Shown: one piece after another, positions 25,725-34,405 of the stretch | Layout of the letters: the number at the start of each line of letters is the position of its first letter | Numbering within the stretch: the first letter of the stretch is position 1 | NCBI RefSeq assembly: GCF_025639805.1 | Contig: NZ_CP106735.1 | Location: 4,249,501-4,313,500, forward strand | DNA: 64,000 nt | From: Reichenbachiella carrageenanivorans | Lineage (GTDB): Bacteria; Bacteroidota; Bacteroidia; Cytophagales; Cyclobacteriaceae | Reading direction: 5' to 3' | Made by a program: the position numbers and the translations under genes | The notes under the pieces: model-generated | What the model was told of the DNA's origin: nothing | Database searches by the model: none | What the model saw: only the letters and a program-made list of their open reading frames with translations

Positions 25725-26432
25725 ATGGAAAGAGCCGTTTGCATTACCTGTCAAAATCTAGATTGTATCATCAAGAAGAACAGTCGAGACCAAGAAGTAG
25801 AAAAATACCTGAGTAAAAAACACACAATTCAGTGCAAAAAAGGACAACAATTCATCTTAGAAGGTGCACCTGTACATGGGCTTTATTTCGTCAATAAAGG
25901 CAAGGTAAAAGTAGCCAAAACAGGCTTTCAAGGCAGAGAGCAAATTGTGAGATTTGCCAAAGACGGAGAGATTATTGGCCACCGGGGATTTGGTGTAGGC
26001 GAATCCTACCAAATCAATGCTGTAGCCATAGAAGACTCCATTTTATGCAACTTTCCCAACGAACTCATGAAGGAAATGCTACATCATGCCCCCAATCTGA
26101 CTTATGATTTTATGATGTTTTATGCCGATGAGCTCAATAGAAGTGAAACTAAAGTGAAAAAGTTTGCACAAATGACTGTGCGAGAAAAAGTAATTGATGC
26201 CCTCTTGTATATTAATCGAAAATTTGGGCAGTCCAATGAGTACCTAAACATTCAACTCTCTAGGAAAGAAATTGCCGACTTTGCTGGCACTACGGACGAG
26301 CAAGTCATTAGAGTAATCTCAGCTTTGAAAAAAGAAAAAATTCTTCGCGCTTCTGGAAAGAAAATTGGAATCATCGACATTGAAAAATTAAAGAAAGAGA
26401 TTTCAGAGCACAATTTCTTCTTAGACAGCTGA
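25725..26432 (+). CDS. CRP/FNR-family regulator with FNR-type cysteines
   Basis: 235 residues. The N-terminus carries CITCQNLDC (C6, C9, C14), and C108 in DSILCNFPNELM lines up with the fourth cluster cysteine of E. coli FNR (MVCEIPFETL), so an oxygen- or NO-sensitive [4Fe-4S] cluster is likely. A cNMP-fold domain (about 35-130), a long dimer helix and an HTH (about 178-205) follow. The recognition helix TTDEQVIRVI keeps the E192 and R196 equivalents of FNR but has I195 in place of serine, consistent with a half-site other than TTGAT. It probably controls the nitrate-uptake genes and itself. Confidence 0.88.
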   Translation: MERAVCITCQNLDCIIKKNSRDQEVEKYLSKKHTIQCKKGQQFILEGAPVHGLYFVNKGKVKVAKTGFQGREQIVRFAKDGEIIGHRGFGVGESYQINAVAIEDSILCNFPNELMKEMLHHAPNLTYDFMMFYADELNRSETKVKKFAQMTVREKVIDALLYINRKFGQSNEYLNIQLSRKEIADFAGTTDEQVIRVISALKKEKILRASGKKIGIIDIEKLKKEISEHNFFLDS

Positions 26433-26497
26433 ACTTAACCTGCATTTTCGCAGGTTTTGAATTGTTTTATACCATATGAGTTGAGGTTTTATCGCAT

Positions 26498-26521
26498 TTA
26501 TTTTGTACGTATTACTACGTA
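26498..26521 (+). promoter_or_regulatory. Promoter and TACGTA-N4-TACGTA operator of the NarK-like gene
   Basis: TTATTTTG at 26498-26505 is one base from TAnnTTTG. TACGTA-TTAC-TACGTA follows immediately (26506-26521) and ends 11 bases before the ATG. Spacing to the -7 box and to the start codon is identical to the FNR-like gene's promoter, so one regulator should act on both. Confidence 0.65.
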
Positions 26522-26532
26522 TTTAATAAATA

Positions 26533-28026
26533 ATGAAAATTCAATCAGATCAAGCTAATAAAATACTTTTTTTCAATACCCTAGCTTTTACCTTCTGCTT
26601 TGCAGCTTGGATGCTCAACGGCATACTCGTTACCTTTTTGGTAGACAATCAGCTTTTTGACTGGAGTGCAATACAGGTAGGATGGCTAATTGGCATACCT
26701 GTTTTGACAGGAGCTATATTGAGATTGCCTGCAGGAATTCTCACAGATCGCTACGGAGGCAAACCTGTATTTACGGGCTTATTACTCCTATGTGCCTTCC
26801 CCTTATTTTTACTCTCTTACGCCAACGACTTCTGGTCTTATGCCCTATGCAGTTTAGGCTTTGGTCTAGCAGGTACTAGTTTTGCAATAGGCATCGCTTT
26901 CAGTTCGGTGTGGTTTCCTAAAGAAAAACAAGGCACTGCCTTGGGCATATTTGGTGCTGGCAATGCTGGCGCAGCCATTACCACTCTAGTTGGCCCATCT
27001 ATACTCGACTACCTAACAGATGACAAAACAAACCTAGAAGGGTGGAGACTTATGCCTCAGATCTATGCTGCTTTTTTAGTCATTATGGCTTTGATTTTTC
27101 TAGTCTCTACTACAAATAAAAAACCAGTAGGCGGCTCTAAAAACCTTACCACACTACTTCTCCCACTCAAAAGTATTCGAGTTTGGAGATTCGGACTCTA
27201 TTACTTCCTCGTGTTTGGTTGCTTCGTATCATTCGCTGGATGGCTCGTTCCTTATTACACCAATGTATATGGGTTTGATCTAGCAACTGCAGGATTTCTA
27301 GCTTCGTGTTTTAGTTTACCCTCTGGGATTGTAAGGGCATTTGGCGGATGGCTTTCAGATAAATTTGGCGCTAGAGCCATTATGTATCGTGTCCTCCTCG
27401 GTACTATGTTTCTATCATTGGCTTTGCTTCTTCCCAAAATGGACATCTACTCTACAGGCAAAGGCGTAATGGCCAAGCGCAATGGTAAAATCACTGCTGT
27501 CACCCCTACCTACGTAGAACTAAACGGTGAGCGTTATGAGCTGATCCAGCAAACTAACCAGCTGGATAATTCAGAAAATGAGTTTCACTTCTGGCCAGTC
27601 AAAGAAATGTGGCAAGAACCCATTGTAAAAGTAGGCGACGATGTAGGCAAGAAAGAACTCTTAGCTGAAGGCAAAACACACATCTATTTTCAAGCCAATG
27701 TCTGGGTATTTGCCAGCTTGGCAATCCTACTTGGCTCTATCTGGGGCATAGGCAAAGCAGCTGTATATAAGCATATCCCTGACTACTTCCCCAACGAAGT
27801 GGGTGTAGTCGGTGGCATGGTGGGTGTACTCGGCGGACTAGGTGGTTTTGTCTGCCCTATCGTATTTGGCTACCTTCTCGAAGGCACAGGACTATGGTCT
27901 AGCTGCTGGCTACTTATGCTCTTACTATCTATCGTTTGCCTAGCATGGATGCATAGTGTAATTCAAAAAATGAACGACAATGCCTCACCTACACTAAAGA
28001 AAAGCTTTGAAATTGCAAAAAACTAA
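26533..28026 (+). CDS. NarK/NrtP-type MFS nitrate/nitrite transporter with soluble insertion
   Basis: 497 residues with 12 membrane segments. Both nitrate signatures are present: GIFGAGNAGAAI (about 138-149) and GVLGGLGGFVCPI (about 430-443), plus the MFS loop RLPAGILTDRYGGK. It moves nitrate and/or nitrite through the inner membrane. Between two C-half segments (about 303-388) sits a hydrophilic insert of some 85 residues, with GVMAKRNGKITAV, YVELNGERYELI and VKVGDDVGKKELLAEG, which looks like a small beta-rich, perhaps lipoyl-like, domain. The insert is the odd part; normal NarK proteins have a short loop there. Confidence 0.87.
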   Translation: MKIQSDQANKILFFNTLAFTFCFAAWMLNGILVTFLVDNQLFDWSAIQVGWLIGIPVLTGAILRLPAGILTDRYGGKPVFTGLLLLCAFPLFLLSYANDFWSYALCSLGFGLAGTSFAIGIAFSSVWFPKEKQGTALGIFGAGNAGAAITTLVGPSILDYLTDDKTNLEGWRLMPQIYAAFLVIMALIFLVSTTNKKPVGGSKNLTTLLLPLKSIRVWRFGLYYFLVFGCFVSFAGWLVPYYTNVYGFDLATAGFLASCFSLPSGIVRAFGGWLSDKFGARAIMYRVLLGTMFLSLALLLPKMDIYSTGKGVMAKRNGKITAVTPTYVELNGERYELIQQTNQLDNSENEFHFWPVKEMWQEPIVKVGDDVGKKELLAEGKTHIYFQANVWVFASLAILLGSIWGIGKAAVYKHIPDYFPNEVGVVGGMVGVLGGLGGFVCPIVFGYLLEGTGLWSSCWLLMLLLSIVCLAWMHSVIQKMNDNASPTLKKSFEIAKN

Positions 28027-28034
28027 GTAGTCTA

Positions 28035-28085
28035 TAGTCTCAAGTAAGTAAATGAAAAACATTGAAATCCCCTTACTTGAGACTA
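28035..28085. terminator. 14-bp perfect inverted repeat after the NarK-like gene
   Basis: TAGTCTCAAGTAAG (28035-28048) and CTTACTTGAGACTA (28072-28085) are exact complements separated by 23 bases. They start nine bases after the stop codon. No T tract follows, so it may be an mRNA 3'-end stabiliser, a weak terminator or a protein site. Confidence 0.5.
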
Positions 28086-28551
28086 GTACTGACACCCAAG
28101 AAAACGCACGGCCAAGCTCATCAATTACTCGCTAGTCCCCTGACATATACTCATACATCAGTCTGTTTTCTCATCCCCAACATATACTTCCTCCAGGAAA
28201 TCTCCTCTCATATACGTCTTGCGACACACACAATCAGAAGAGGCATAGCCCACGTATTTCACCCAGAACTACGTAATTCATTTTAGCAAACCTCCTCCCT
28301 ACTCCTCTCCATTTTTCAGTATTTATTTTTCCGTCTTATTTTTTTCATCAAACCAAAAACTAACACTCGACAGGTTTACACAACAAGTTGTAATTACTGA
28401 ATTAATGGCTTTAAGCTACTTATTTATCACATCGTCACTACGTAGTTTTGATTTTCACACCCCTAAACAGCTGCGTTTTCGCATAAATAAAAGCCGAATA
28501 AAAGATATTACAACCCTGTCAATTACCATTTCATGCTTTCACGACCTCTAG

Positions 28552-28574
28552 TAGGTTTGCCGTGCAATTACGTA
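28552..28574 (+). promoter_or_regulatory. Putative promoter of the porin-nrt operon with TACGTA half-site
   Basis: TAGGTTTG at 28552-28559 matches TAnnTTTG and lies 73 bases before the porin ATG. TACGTA at 28569-28574 starts nine bases after it, where transcription should begin; the second half-site (GCAAAC after N4) is not conserved. Control by the FNR-like regulator is possible but less certain than at 25698 and 26506. Confidence 0.4.
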
Positions 28575-28632
28575 GTACGCAAACATTGTTAACCCAACCA
28601 AAACAATAATTTAAGTACTAAACTAAGAAGAC

Positions 28633-29916
28633 ATGAAAAGACTAATACCGGCGATTTCTGCCATCCTGCTATTAACCCTTGCTACTGCACAAGCACAATT
28701 CTCTTTATCAGGTGAAGTGAATGCCAGATCAGAATTTAGAAACGGATTCAAAAAACCAATAAGCGAAAACCTAGACCCTGCCTTTTTTACCGAACAAAGA
28801 ACCAGACTATATGCCAACTATAAAACAGACGAATATGAAGTAAACATAGCCCTACAAGACATTCGTATGTGGGGAGCTGACGGTATCGTAGACAAAACCT
28901 ACGGTGGATCATTTGGAATATCCGAAGCATGGGCTAGATATTATATGTCACAAAAACTATCATTTAAGTTTGGGCGTCAGATGATCTCCTACGACAATCA
29001 ACGGATGTTTGGCGGACTGGAGTGGGCCATGCAAGGCCTAAGGCATGATGCAGCCTTGCTAATGTATGAAGATACACTCGGCCTCAAAATCCACGCAGGT
29101 GTAGCCTACAACCAAAATCCAGCCACTGGTAGTGAGCCCGTACGGCTCACAGGCACCTATTATCCTCCTTTCACAGGAAACGGTGCCTATCACGCCACAG
29201 GCAACTATAAACACATGGAGTTTGCCTATTTAAACAAAGAGTTTGATGCTGGTAGCCTGTCTGTCTATTTGATCAACGACGCCAGACAATATGGACTAGA
29301 AGACTCCGTAGCCAACAGACAGACTTACGGCCTGATGGGAATGAAAAAACTAGGTAGCGTAAGCCTGAATGGAGAGTTTTTCTACCAAGGTGGAAAATTT
29401 GCCTTGAGTGATTTAAGTGCCTATATGTTCTCTGTATCTGCCACAATGAAAACCAGCGCCACGCCGCTGACACTCGGATATGATCACTTGTCGGGTCAAG
29501 ACCCCAACAGCAGCAAAAACACCACTTTCGCTCCACTATTTGGTACTAACCACGCACTATACGGATTTATGGACTACTTCTATGTAGGTAATGGCAACAG
29601 CAACGCTGGCCTCCAAGACCTTTACCTCAAGACCAAATTCAAACTAGGGAAAGGTGCCTTGCTCGGACATGTACACTATTTTATGACAGCAAGCACGGTA
29701 TACGAAACAGATGGAGTAACAGAAGCTAGTGCCTCTCTCGGCACAGAGCTAGACCTAGTCTACGTAAGACCGTTGGGCAAAGTAGGTACGTTCAAACTAG
29801 GCTATTCTCAAATGTTTGCCAACGACACCATGGATCTGATCAAAGGCACTCCTGGTTCTAAGTCACTCAACAACTGGGCTTGGGCACAATTGGTCATCAA
29901 ACCTAAATTTCTCTAA
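28633..29916 (+). CDS. Outer membrane porin, alginate-export (AlgE-like) fold
   Basis: 427 residues, signal peptide ending near A22 (QAQF). The barrel begins [15 protein letters not shown] and contains [39 protein letters not shown] and the C-terminal [13 protein letters not shown]. The RxR-type early strand and the FGRQ motif match the alginate_exp porin group (PF13372), whose members often serve as nitrate or small-anion channels in Bacteroidota and Proteobacteria. It is the first gene before nrtA (35-base gap), so it probably lets nitrate across the outer membrane. Confidence 0.8.
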   Translation: MKRLIPAISAILLLTLATAQAQFSLSGEVNARSEFRNGFKKPISENLDPAFFTEQRTRLYANYKTDEYEVNIALQDIRMWGADGIVDKTYGGSFGISEAWARYYMSQKLSFKFGRQMISYDNQRMFGGLEWAMQGLRHDAALLMYEDTLGLKIHAGVAYNQNPATGSEPVRLTGTYYPPFTGNGAYHATGNYKHMEFAYLNKEFDAGSLSVYLINDARQYGLEDSVANRQTYGLMGMKKLGSVSLNGEFFYQGGKFALSDLSAYMFSVSATMKTSATPLTLGYDHLSGQDPNSSKNTTFAPLFGTNHALYGFMDYFYVGNGNSNAGLQDLYLKTKFKLGKGALLGHVHYFMTASTVYETDGVTEASASLGTELDLVYVRPLGKVGTFKLGYSQMFANDTMDLIKGTPGSKSLNNWAWAQLVIKPKFL

Positions 29917-29951
29917 ACCAAAATCCATCAACCAGAAAAAATTTAAAACAA

Positions 29952-31358
29952 ATGAATAAGCTAACAAACATCATCACTAAAACGCTTGCATTTTCCTGCC
30001 TATTGGCTGGAATGGCAGCCTGCAACAGTAGCTCTTCCAAGTCAAACGAAGCCACTACCCCAGAAGCCGCTCCTAGCCAAACCATCACCCTAGAAGTGGA
30101 AAAGCCTCAGCTCACCTTCGGATTTATCAAGCTCACCGACATGGCTCCATTAGCTATAGCCAAAGAATTAGGCTTTTTTGAGGACGAAGGACTTTATGTA
30201 ACCATAGAAGCCCAATCGAATTGGAAAAATGTGCTCGATCGAGTAATCGACGGACAGCTCGACGGTTCGCATATGCTAGCAGGCCAACCCATCGCCGCAG
30301 GTGCTGGGTTTGGTAGACAAGCCAAACTCGTCACACCCTTTTCTATGGATCTCAATGGCAACGGCATCACCGTATCCAACGAGGTATGGAGTAAGATGAA
30401 ACCTAACGTTCCTGCAGACGAATCTGGCAAGCCTATTCACCCCATCAAAGCAGATGCCCTAAAACCAGTCATCTCTGAATACCGAAACAATGGAAAAGCT
30501 TTCAAGATGGGCATGGTATTTCCCGTATCTACACACAACTATGAAATCAGATATTGGCTAGCCGCTGCGGGCATCAACCCTGGTTTTTATACCGCAGACA
30601 ACATACAAGGACAGGTAGATGCAGAGGTACTACTCTCAGTAACGCCTCCACCACAAATGCCTGCTACACTAGAAGCAGGCACTATCTATGGCTACTGTGT
30701 GGGTGAACCGTGGAACCAGCAGGCAGTATTCAAAGGTATAGGCGTACCCGTAACAACCAACGCTGACATATGGAAAAACAACCCCGAGAAGGTATTTGTC
30801 ATGACGCAAGAGTTTGTAGACAAGTATCCTAATACTGCCATCGCAGTTACCAAAGCACTCATCAGAGCAGGCAAGTGGCTAGACACACCAGGCAACAGAC
30901 CCAAGGCGGTAGGCATCCTATCGATGCCAGAATATGTAGGTGCAGATTCAGTAGTGATAGCCAACTCAATGACGGGTACTTTCGAATTTGAAAAAGGCGA
31001 TAAAAGATCGATGCCCGATTTCAATGTATTCTTTAGATACCATGCGACCTATCCCTTCTACTCTGATGGCATCTGGTTTTTGACTCAAATGAGAAGATGG
31101 GGACAAATACCAGCAGAAAAACCAGCAGAATGGTATGAATCTACTATCAAAAACATCTACCGCCCAGATATCTGGACCAAAGCAGCCAAACTACTCGAAG
31201 ACGAAGGCTATTTATCGGCAAGCGAGATTCCTGATACGGATGGCTACAAGCCAGCTACTTCAGCATTCATAGATGGACTCTCTTATGATGGAAAAGACCC
31301 GATCGGCTACATCAATAGCTTCAATATAGGCAACAAAGACGAAATCGTAAATCCATAA
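29952..31358 (+). CDS. nrtA: ABC nitrate transporter substrate-binding lipoprotein (NrtA-like)
   Basis: 468 residues. The signal peptide ends in a lipobox GMAAC with C24, followed by a Ser/Pro/Ala-rich linker. The NrtA/CmpA-type domain begins [29 protein letters not shown] and includes [20 protein letters not shown] and [18 protein letters not shown], all conserved in nitrate and bicarbonate binders; GYCVGEPWN is the late anion-site block. It captures nitrate (or nitrite) outside the inner membrane. The order porin-A-B-C-D points to nitrate; bicarbonate or cyanate uptake is less likely given NarK and the sensor gene nearby. Confidence 0.9.
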   Translation: MNKLTNIITKTLAFSCLLAGMAACNSSSSKSNEATTPEAAPSQTITLEVEKPQLTFGFIKLTDMAPLAIAKELGFFEDEGLYVTIEAQSNWKNVLDRVIDGQLDGSHMLAGQPIAAGAGFGRQAKLVTPFSMDLNGNGITVSNEVWSKMKPNVPADESGKPIHPIKADALKPVISEYRNNGKAFKMGMVFPVSTHNYEIRYWLAAAGINPGFYTADNIQGQVDAEVLLSVTPPPQMPATLEAGTIYGYCVGEPWNQQAVFKGIGVPVTTNADIWKNNPEKVFVMTQEFVDKYPNTAIAVTKALIRAGKWLDTPGNRPKAVGILSMPEYVGADSVVIANSMTGTFEFEKGDKRSMPDFNVFFRYHATYPFYSDGIWFLTQMRRWGQIPAEKPAEWYESTIKNIYRPDIWTKAAKLLEDEGYLSASEIPDTDGYKPATSAFIDGLSYDGKDPIGYINSFNIGNKDEIVNP

Positions 31359-31416
31359 TCTGAGCTTGGAGGGGGGCTGTTGCTCTCCTCCTATTTCACA
31401 CTTACCAAATCATATC

Positions 31417-32517
31417 ATGAAAGATAAAATCATTAAGACCGTTCGATTTTGTGGGCTTGGTTTTTTAGAACCATTGATCAGGCTTTGCTATGGAGAAGAA
31501 ACTAGAAAAAACTCCATTGCCTTCGTCAAACAAGCCCTATTCCCCATATTCTCTATCCTACTTTTTCTTGCTATTTGGCACGCTGGCGCCACACGTTTGT
31601 ACGACAAAGAGGCCAATAGAAAAATAGAAAAAGCACTAACCGACCAAGGAGAAACCGCTGCTGCGGAAATGAAAACCTGCATTGAAGAAGGGCGAGTAAG
31701 CTGCCAGCCCAACACCCTACCTTCGCCAGCACAAGTATGGCAAGCCTACCTTTCACTCCTAGCAGATCATAGGATCATCGCTACCAAGAAGAAAGACTTC
31801 GCTGAAAAAACTGCCAAAACAAATGCTACACGTGCAGAAAAAGGTCTCAACGAAATCACCTACACTGGACGACCGTCTTTTGTGGATCAGATTATCACCA
31901 GCTTAAAAACCGTATTTGCAGGGTTCTTATTAGCAGCTTTGATTGCCATTCCGCTAGGAATCATTATTGGCTTGAGTCAAACGCTCCGAACGTCGTTCAA
32001 CTGGCTGATACAGATTTTTAAGCCTGTATCACCTGTCGTGTGGCTCCTTTTGGTCTTTATGATCATCAAAACGCTAGTCACCGACCCTGATCTCGACAAA
32101 TCATTTATGATTTCGTTTATCAGCGTAGGGCTATGTGCCATGTGGGCGACTTTGGTCAACACCAGCATGGGCGTATCTAGTGTCGACAAGGACTTTATCA
32201 ACGTATCGAAAGTGCTACGGCTCTCCGTAGGGAAAAACATTTTCAAGGTAATATTACCCGCTTCATTCCCTCTTATTTTCACTGGATTGAGAATCACCCT
32301 TTCAGTGGCTTGGATGGTATTGATTGCCATCGAATTGCTGGCACAAAGCCCTGGATTAGGCTCCTTCGTATGGGAGGAATTTCAAAACGGAGCTAACGAT
32401 TCCAATGCCAAAATCATCGTGGCCATGTTTGTAATAGGCATCATCGGATTTGCATTAGATCGCATCATGCTCACCATTCAGAAGTTCATGTCATTCAACA
32501 AAGCCGAACTGGCCTAA
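31417..32517 (+). CDS. nrtB: ABC nitrate transporter permease (NrtB-like)
   Basis: 366 residues from the ATG at 31417 (MKDKIIKTVRF); the frame is open to a TTG at 31366 that is too close to nrtA. One N-terminal membrane segment precedes a long polar loop of about 120 residues with cysteines in CIEEGRVSC and the block LPSPAQVWQAYL, then YTGRPSFVDQIITSLKTVFAGF and five segments with the permease EAA-type motif. The long first loop is a known trait of NrtB proteins. It forms the membrane channel of the importer. Confidence 0.9.
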   Translation: MKDKIIKTVRFCGLGFLEPLIRLCYGEETRKNSIAFVKQALFPIFSILLFLAIWHAGATRLYDKEANRKIEKALTDQGETAAAEMKTCIEEGRVSCQPNTLPSPAQVWQAYLSLLADHRIIATKKKDFAEKTAKTNATRAEKGLNEITYTGRPSFVDQIITSLKTVFAGFLLAALIAIPLGIIIGLSQTLRTSFNWLIQIFKPVSPVVWLLLVFMIIKTLVTDPDLDKSFMISFISVGLCAMWATLVNTSMGVSSVDKDFINVSKVLRLSVGKNIFKVILPASFPLIFTGLRITLSVAWMVLIAIELLAQSPGLGSFVWEEFQNGANDSNAKIIVAMFVIGIIGFALDRIMLTIQKFMSFNKAELA

Positions 32518-32547
32518 ATCTAACTTTCATTCAAATCGACTAACAAA

Positions 32548-33432
32548 ATGGCATTTTTAGAACTGAACCATGTATCCAAATCCTACGGCACTGGCAAGGA
32601 TAGAGTGAATGTATTGGAAGACATCAACCTGCACATAGAAGAAGGCGAATTTGTGGCCATCGTGGGGTTTACGGGTAGCGGTAAGACAACCTTGATCAAC
32701 CTCATCAATGGGCTGCATTTTCCAGACGCAGGCGAAGTCTTGCTGAATGGCAAGCAGATCACAGGTCCTGGTCCAGACCGTGGAGTAGTCTTTCAAAACT
32801 ACTCCCTGCTACCATGGCTAAGCGTAAGAAACAACATTAGGCTGGCAATTGACCAAGCCTATCCTGCCGCTTCTGCCAATGACAAAAACAGCAAAGTAGA
32901 AGCGTATGTAGAAATGGTAAACCTGAGCCATGCCATAGATAAAAAGCCCGCTGAGCTCTCGGGCGGAATGCGCCAGCGGGTCTCTGTGGCTCGTGCACTG
33001 GCCATGAATCCAGAGATGCTACTAATGGACGAACCGCTCTCTGCACTCGATGCCTTGACCCGTGGCAACCTACAGGAAGAAATTGTAAACATCTGGAGCA
33101 AAGACAAAAAAACATGTCTATTGATCACCAACGATGTAGACGAAGGCATAGTGATGGCAGATCGGATCATTCCTCTCAAGCCAGGCCCCAAAGCCACTCT
33201 CGGGCCAGAGTTTAAGGTAGGGTTTGAGCGACCTCGCGTCATCACTGCCATCAACAAAGACCCTGCTTATAAGAAACTACGAAACGAAGTGATCGAATAC
33301 CTAATAGCTGTAGGGGCTTCGCGTCAATCTACGACTGACGAAACCTATACGCTCCCCGACTTGCAACCCGTGATACCTGGGCGCATCCAATGGAGAAAGA
33401 AACAAGAAAACGAAAAAACTAAATTCTTTTAA
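32548..33432 (+). CDS. nrtC: ABC nitrate transporter ATPase (NrtC-like) with altered switch histidine
   Basis: 294 residues. Walker [10 protein letters not shown] is at 40-48, signature LSGGMRQR near 136, Walker [11 protein letters not shown] near 160. The switch loop reads LITNDVDEG, with N195 where most ABC ATPases have histidine; the partner ATPase keeps it. The cyanobacterial NrtC has a fused NrtA-like C-terminal domain that is absent here, leaving only a short tail (about 265-294). It should pair with the next gene product as a heterodimer. Confidence 0.87.
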   Translation: MAFLELNHVSKSYGTGKDRVNVLEDINLHIEEGEFVAIVGFTGSGKTTLINLINGLHFPDAGEVLLNGKQITGPGPDRGVVFQNYSLLPWLSVRNNIRLAIDQAYPAASANDKNSKVEAYVEMVNLSHAIDKKPAELSGGMRQRVSVARALAMNPEMLLMDEPLSALDALTRGNLQEEIVNIWSKDKKTCLLITNDVDEGIVMADRIIPLKPGPKATLGPEFKVGFERPRVITAINKDPAYKKLRNEVIEYLIAVGASRQSTTDETYTLPDLQPVIPGRIQWRKKQENEKTKFF

Positions 33433-33443
33433 TCCCTATTCTT

Positions 33444-34271
33444 ATGGATATTATAGAAAAAGAAAATATTAAATTGAAGCCAAAGAATGGCATCTCAGAC
33501 ACCAGACCAGATCGACTGGTCTGCCAAGATCTCACTAAAATCTATCCTACACCCAATGGTGACTATACTGTACTGGCAGACCTCGAACTCCGAGTAAAAC
33601 AAGGAGAGTTTATCTCTATCATCGGACACTCTGGCTGTGGCAAATCCACCCTACTATCTATGATTGCTGGTCTAAACGACATCAGTGCAGGGAAGATACT
33701 TGTGGATGACGAAGTGATCCGAGGTGCAGGACCAGATCGAGCAGTCGTTTTTCAGTCTCCCAGCTTATTTCCATGGCTCACTGCCTTGCAAAACGTCCTC
33801 ATTGGCGTAAAGCAAGTATTTCCACATGCCACCAAAAGCCAAAAACAAGACATCTGTAAATACTACCTGAGCAAAGTAGGACTGGGCAACGACATGCACA
33901 AACGTGCCAGCGAACTTAGCCAGGGTATGCAACAGCGCGTAGGCATCGCTCGTGCTTTTGCACTCAAACCTAAAGTATTGCTGCTCGATGAGCCGTTTGG
34001 CATGCTAGACTCTCTCACCCGAGGCGAACTGCAAGATGTCCTACTAGAGGTATGGCAAAAAGAAAAAATAACAGCGCTCATGGTAACTCATGACGTGGAC
34101 GAATCCATCTTTTTGGCCGACCGCGTCATCATGATGACGAGTGGGCCATTTGCCAGTATTGGCGACGAACTCGCCATCCCTTTTGAACGCCCCAGAGATC
34201 GTGTACATGTACTGGAACATCCTGATTATTACGAATACAGAAGCTATCTAATGAACTTTCTGAACCACTAA
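33444..34271 (+). CDS. nrtD: ABC nitrate transporter ATPase (NrtD-like)
   Basis: 275 residues with a 25-residue N-terminal extension. Walker A GHSGCGKST at 61-69, signature LSQGMQQR (Q for the second G), Walker B LLLDEPFGML and the switch histidine in VTHDVDES are all seen. It starts 11 bases after nrtC and closes the porin-nrtABCD operon. With the NrtC-like subunit it energises nitrate import. The noncanonical signature together with the missing histidine in NrtC suggests two non-equivalent ATP sites. Confidence 0.9.
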   Translation: MDIIEKENIKLKPKNGISDTRPDRLVCQDLTKIYPTPNGDYTVLADLELRVKQGEFISIIGHSGCGKSTLLSMIAGLNDISAGKILVDDEVIRGAGPDRAVVFQSPSLFPWLTALQNVLIGVKQVFPHATKSQKQDICKYYLSKVGLGNDMHKRASELSQGMQQRVGIARAFALKPKVLLLDEPFGMLDSLTRGELQDVLLEVWQKEKITALMVTHDVDESIFLADRVIMMTSGPFASIGDELAIPFERPRDRVHVLEHPDYYEYRSYLMNFLNH

Positions 34272-34405
34272 ACTAGCAGACGGTAAAGAAACACTTCCTA
34301 AATACTTATCTTGCTTATTTTCTTCGGAATAATCATTTCAAGACTAAAATCGTTTCATCTAACTGCCTACACGTTCTACAATATCCAATTTTAAATTATT
34401 TCAAA

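Larger units (their letters stand above)
28027..28632. other. Long leader region upstream of the nitrate porin gene
   Basis: About 600 bases with no convincing gene. It holds the inverted repeat at 28035-28085, isolated TACGTA half-sites at 28270-28275, 28439-28444 and 28569-28574, and a -7 box at 28552-28559. The open frame at 28062-28286 has no coding signature and overlaps the inverted repeat. The length suggests an extended regulatory region or 5' leader. Confidence 0.5.

Noticed and set aside
28062..28286. Open frame of 74 codons in the leader upstream of the porin
   Set aside because: It overlaps the 14-bp inverted repeat, has low-complexity composition without domain-like blocks, and no ribosome binding or promoter signal.
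31366..31416. Longer nrtB start at TTG 31366
   Set aside because: It is seven bases from the nrtA stop, the extra residues (Cys/Pro-rich) do not look like a permease N-terminus, and a good ATG follows at 31417.
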